Shown here in pieces: positions 59,901 to 64,000 of a stretch of 64,000 bases of DNA (its first letter is position 1; each line of letters starts with the position of its first letter). The stretch spans positions 25,193,569 through 25,257,568 of the forward strand of contig OX243817.1 of the NCBI GenBank assembly GCA_945859605.1, in the 5' to 3' direction. This DNA is from Lumbricus rubellus (Eukaryota > Annelida > Clitellata > Crassiclitellata > Lumbricidae). Both the position numbers and the translations under genes were made by a program. The notes beneath the pieces were generated by a model. That model was not told the DNA's origin, did no database searches, and was given only the letters and a program-made list of their open reading frames with translations.

Positions 59901-60371
59901 GCCACGGATTTCTAATTGACCGCAACAGCCACCGCCTCCTCCGCAGCCTTAACAACGGACGGACGACAGAACACGGTGGCTTCGCTGCATTGAGGGCGCA
60001 CGCCTAACGACCGGCTCCCGCCAAAATGGCTCAATTTCCCGAGATGCGGCTAATTCCCACTAAGATGCCGCCACCGACGCCGCCGCCGCCGATGACGACA
60101 ACAGTGCCACCACAACCACCATCCTCCGCAGCAGCTAGGGAGGAAGATGCAGCAGCAGCAGCAGCAGCAGCAGCAATTAGACAGGGATGATGATGCTAAG
60201 GCTGCAGCTCGTGAAAGGACGAAGCCAAGTACAGTTATAGATGGAGATGGAGAGAGTGAGATTCTGTGATGTGGACGACGAGTCAACGGAGTGCAAGTGC
60301 ATGTGGATGACAACATGATGACGAGAAGAAAGAGAGAATGGAACAATGGAAAGGAGAAGAGACAGGGAGAA
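59901..60371. other. Unique CpG-containing DNA with (CAG)n
   Basis: 59920-60120 is CG-rich with a GCCGCC run and AAAATGGC near 60024. (CAG)n at 60151-60174. No exon supported. Confidence 0.4.
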
Positions 60372-60690
60372 AGACAGACAGACAGACACACACACAGACA
60401 GACAGACAGACAGGACCTTCGCTGAGACCTTCGCTTGACCTCAGTTTGCTTCATTAGCCACACAGACAAACAAGCAGTCAGACAGACATACCTATGTAAA
60501 CAGATAAAAAAAGAGACAGACAGACACAGACAGACACACAGACACAGACAGATAAGCAGACAGACAGACAGACAAATAGACAGACAAGCAGACACAGACA
60601 GATAAACAGACAAAAAACAGACACAGACAGATAGATAGGTAGACACGCAGACAGACATACATACATACATACAGACAGACAGACAGAAAG
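60372..60690. repeat. (GACA)n microsatellite
   Basis: GACA, CAGACA and CATA units, with a unique break at 60412-60460. Confidence 0.95.
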
Positions 60691-61359
60691 TCATGCAGAA
60701 GATCTCGGCTGCATCATGCAGGTGAGATGCTGATGAAGAAGTCTTTCTTTCGTGTCTTGATCAAACGATTTGCGGGTCGATCGATATTTCTCCCATAAGT
60801 GATTCTTAAACTCCATGCATGATGCATACTTCCTTCCCCGCTCTCTCTCCTTTTCTCCCTCTTTCTTTCTCCACTCTTAACTCACTCCTTCCCTCACCCA
60901 ACCACCCACTCCTCCCCAACCCTCCCCCAATATCCCCCATAATATATATTCCCTCTGTGTATATAATAAACCATGGACCAATCGATCTGTTTAAACTCGA
61001 TATGTCGTCTGCTCGTCTGGCGACGATCGTTTTAATGATGACGTCAACGACATATCGTCACGAACGGACGTCATCGTGTCTCGGTCGGCGGGAAACTTTG
61101 AACTGTCACGAGCGACGAATGGACGACGATGCAGCCCAATGTCTTTGATGGTCACGCTGCGGACGCGAGATAATGGCCGCTTGGCCCCTATCGGTCGGTG
61201 GCACAGGTCGGTCGGGGGCTCTCATGGGGGAAAGGACCGCTGGGGCTCCTAGTCGGCCGCTGGGGTGCTACTGCTGCCTCTCCTGCTGCGGTTGATGGGC
61301 GGCCGTCGGGACGGTGATGGGTGATGGGTGAGGCTGAGTCGGTGATCGTCCGTTGGGAG
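60691..61359. other. Unique DNA, CpG-rich on the right
   Basis: 61000-61330 is unique and CG-rich, a candidate regulatory island. 60825-60960 is pyrimidine-rich. No exon supported. Confidence 0.4.
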
Positions 61360-61735
61360 GGAGGGAGGGGAGAGGGAGGAGGGAGGGGAGGAGGAGGGGA
61401 GGGGAGAGGGAGGGAGACGTGCTGTATATTATATGTGGACGGGTGATGACATCGATGAGAGGCGATCTGGTCTTTCAAGTTGATGAGGCGGAAGATCGGA
61501 ATCATTAGAGGCAGCGAGCGATGGATGGGTGGCATGGGGTGGGTGGGAGGAATGGGTGGAGGGGTGGTTGGAAGGGTGGGTGGAGGGTGGATGGGTGGGT
61601 GGAGGTGAGGGAGGAGAGATTGATGGGTGGTTGGATGGGTGGAGGGGTGGATAGGTGGGTGGAGGATGAATGGGTGGGAGGTTGGGTGGAGGGATGGTGG
61701 GTGGAGGGGTGGAGGGTGGATGGGTTGGTGGTTCA
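61360..61735. repeat. G-rich GGGA and GGTGGAT arrays
   Basis: GGGAGGGAGGGG-type sequence at 61357-61412 and degenerate GGTGGATGGGT units at 61517-61730. The proline/histidine-rich minus-strand frames are its translations. Confidence 0.9.
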
Positions 61736-62784
61736 CAGTGCCTACAGTATAATGTCAAGGTTCTTCCAATACACTATGTGTGTATAGATCTTGGTATAAT
61801 GTCATGAATGTAGGCTACCTTTATAGAATTCACCATGCCTCTAGTCTATATACACGGTGCAACAAGCTCTGGTTGAGCGTTCCATAGTTCCACAATCCAC
61901 AGTATAGTATTGAGACGCCGCATGTATTATAATAGTATTGTATGGTATTGTATTGCATAGCATTGTATGGTATTGTATTGCATAGCATTGTATGGTATTG
62001 TATTGTATGCTATTATAGTCGTTGGTCGTCGCATCATGCATTAGTCTGATGAGATCGAAATATCGTTGAAGTCTCGTTGAAGTCTCGCAGCAGATAATAA
62101 TTATCATAGAAATCGAATAAGAAGAATGAGATAAGATAATTGCGTTAAGTGTTCATCGTCGTTGTCGCCATCGTCATGAGGTCAATCCTTCTTGTCCGTC
62201 AAGTATGGTGGGTGGAGTGGGGTGGGATGACGGGGGAGCACACCTGTCATGTCTACATATGCCTGTCACTCATCATCATCGTCTCCCGTTGCACGTATTA
62301 TATGGTCCCCCTCCCCCACGGTCGTAGTTGTAGTGGCATTGGGGAAAGGTTGGGGGGTGGGTGGGGGTGCTGAGCATCGATCCCAGTGCACCATAGACGA
62401 CGCCGACGCCGTCAAAGGGCGATTAACGGCGGTGGGCCGGTGCATGGGAGGGGGCGGCACCCGGTGAATGGGGGGGGGGTCTGTGCTGCTGCTGCCTTTG
62501 TCCCTCGGTCCCCATGGTCAGGCTTGGACCGACCGACCGACGTCAGGCGCTCTCTTCCGTTGGGACAAGACGACGCTCCCCTTCTCTCTTGTGGGGGGGG
62601 GGGATGTGGTGGCCCCTTTGTCTCTGTTTTTAGGCGACCGGGTCAACGATTAATCCATTTATTGTATATGAGGAAAACTACGGATCCTCACCATAGCCAC
62701 ACGTGCTTCTTTCATCTGAAACTTTGAGGAAATTAAAGCGCTATACTATTATATAAAAGTCATCTTTATGACATTAGGAAGAAC
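61736..62784. other. Unique DNA with a GTATTGTATTGCATAGCATT minisatellite
   Basis: About three units of a roughly 30 bp repeat lie at 61930-62015. 62390-62650 is CG-rich and unique with G-runs. No exon recognised. Confidence 0.5.
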
Positions 62785-62786
62785 GG

Positions 62787-62828
<42 letters not shown>

Positions 62829-63072
62829 CGATGATGCTGGTGGTGGTGTTGGTGCTGTGGGGGTGTGGTGGTGGTAGTGGTGTAATGGTGGCTGTGGTGG
62901 TTTTTGTGGTGGCAGTGGGGTGGTGGTGGTAGTGACGGTGGTGATGATGGTGGAGCTGGTGGTGGTGTGGTGGTTGCGGTGGTAGTGGTGGTGATGAGAT
63001 TTTAATTGCAGCAGTTCTTGTTGAAATAGTAATAATGACAATAATGACTGCAGCAATAATGATTACAGCAGT

Positions 63073-63134
<62 letters not shown>

Positions 63135-63135
63135 A
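62785..63135. repeat. (ATG)n, (GGT)n and (CAA)n microsatellites
   Basis: (ATG)n at 62788-62834, (GGT/GTG)n at 62837-62995 and (AAC)n at 63074-63134. Confidence 0.95.
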
Positions 63136-63446
63136 AGTAGAAGTAATAGAAATCATAAGTGACGACGCTACCATAATTAATAGTCGCATGCAGCGTGTCA
63201 TTTGACGCACTGCCTATTTTACTCTTTTCCTGCCTTATAAGTTACGACCCGCAGCCAAAGAAATTCTTTTAAATTTCTAATAACTTCTTTGCATTAGATT
63301 TCTGCTGTATACCTGCTGACCAGTCCTCACCCTCACCGACTTATCCTACCGTCATCAGACTCATCACTGTACAGTCAATGCACTCATTGAAGCTGTGTTG
63401 TTGGCTATAGACTATAGAGCGCATGCGCAAGTTGAACAAAAGTCTT
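63136..63446. other. Unique DNA, possibly upstream part of a decayed LINE
   Basis: It precedes the degenerate L2-like segment at 63447; no clear protein homology survives. Confidence 0.4.
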
Positions 63447-63605
63447 TCCATTTGGAATGACCTTCCTCAATGACTAATGTCTCAATTAATTAATTATTAC
63501 AGGCTTTCCTCATTAGTTCTTTAAGGGCATTTCATATTGTTGGATCTCTGTGCTCGGAGCACCTCTGAATAGTAATTTTATGAGTGGCGCTATAAAAATT
63601 GATGG
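63447..63605 (+). pseudogene. Decayed L2/CR1-like LINE 3' end
   Basis: The frame from 63447 reads SIWNDLPQ, has two internal stops and ends CARSTSE with a stop at 63570, then 'atgagtggcgctataaaaat'. It parallels the WNGLP...SASE copy at 56245 but is much older. Confidence 0.65.
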
Positions 63606-64000
63606 TTACGATACAATATAATTATACGGTGCGATGTCCAGCGATTTATATTCAAGTTTAATTTCCATTTTATTAGTAGTACAGTTTTTGTGTAGGCCTA
63701 CAGTGAGTGCATTTATTCAATCAATAAATCAATCAGTCGATCAGTCAATCAATCAGTCAATTAATCAATCAGTCAGTCAGTCACTTTCTCAGTCAACAAA
63801 TCACTCGGCATTTATTCCATTTCAAGATGAATGCGTCCAGTGAATATCTCCAGATCAGTTTCAGAATGCCTTAATAATTATGCTTTACGACTAAATTTCT
63901 TTTAACCCGAGTCATTCAAAATCTGGCGCCACAGAAGCTCTCAACTGCAATCGGCTTCAATCCCGTTTATAATTCCCGTCGATACATCAGTCGCCCTGCA
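63606..64000. other. Non-coding DNA with (CAAT/CAGT)n
   Basis: CAAT/CAGT units at 63717-63790. No gene to the end of the window. Confidence 0.6.

Overview
This is a 64 kb piece of animal nuclear DNA dominated by non-coding sequence, microsatellites and transposable elements. Only one host coding exon can be supported: exon 1 of a Tbx2/3-class T-box gene on the minus strand (4296-4681). It is spliced (phase-2 donor at 4295) toward lower coordinates, and exon 2 is not in the window. Positions 1-4295 are therefore intron 1. The roughly 59 kb above 4681 are upstream flank without another host gene that I can recognise: a gene desert typical of developmental transcription-factor loci, with CpG-rich unique islands that may be regulatory.

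The largest element is a 5.2 kb LTR retrotransposon (29793-34993). It has 518 bp LTRs that read as identical, a 5 bp target duplication (AACAT), a tRNA-Leu-type primer site and a polypurine tract. Its 1035-codon ORF carries gag (coiled coil, a SCAN-like capsid segment, a CCHC knuckle), a protease DSGT motif and then the integrase C-terminal GPY/F module. The reverse-transcriptase YVDD box and RNase H lie downstream of that integrase module. This PR-IN-RT-RH order marks the Gmr1-like group of Ty3/gypsy elements. The integrase core and nearly all of RT are missing, so it looks like a young, internally deleted, non-autonomous copy.

Other mobile DNA: a 524 bp element with repeat-built inverted termini and a 9 bp duplication (310-833); a near-perfect 396 bp palindromic Tc1/mariner-type MITE (9852-10247); three hAT-type MITEs with 8 bp duplications (14866-15192, 26904-27242, 38560-38930); a composite retroposon-like family sharing one 3' tail (at least five copies plus fragments), two copies of which contain a CCGGTG-ended inverted-repeat insert; tRNA-derived SINEs with an L2-like tail (23249-23455, 40257-40458); and several L2/CR1-like LINE 3' ends, one flanked by a 155 bp duplication.

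Much of the rest is simple repeats: (GACA/TGTC)n, (GGAT)n, (GAAT)n, (GA)n, (CA)n, (AT)n, (CAG)n and long purine/pyrimidine tracts. These generate most of the long open frames, which I do not regard as genes. The organism is a metazoan. The Gmr1-like element, a group first described from deuterostomes, and the general repeat character suggest a marine deuterostome such as an echinoderm, but the species is not determined by what I can see.
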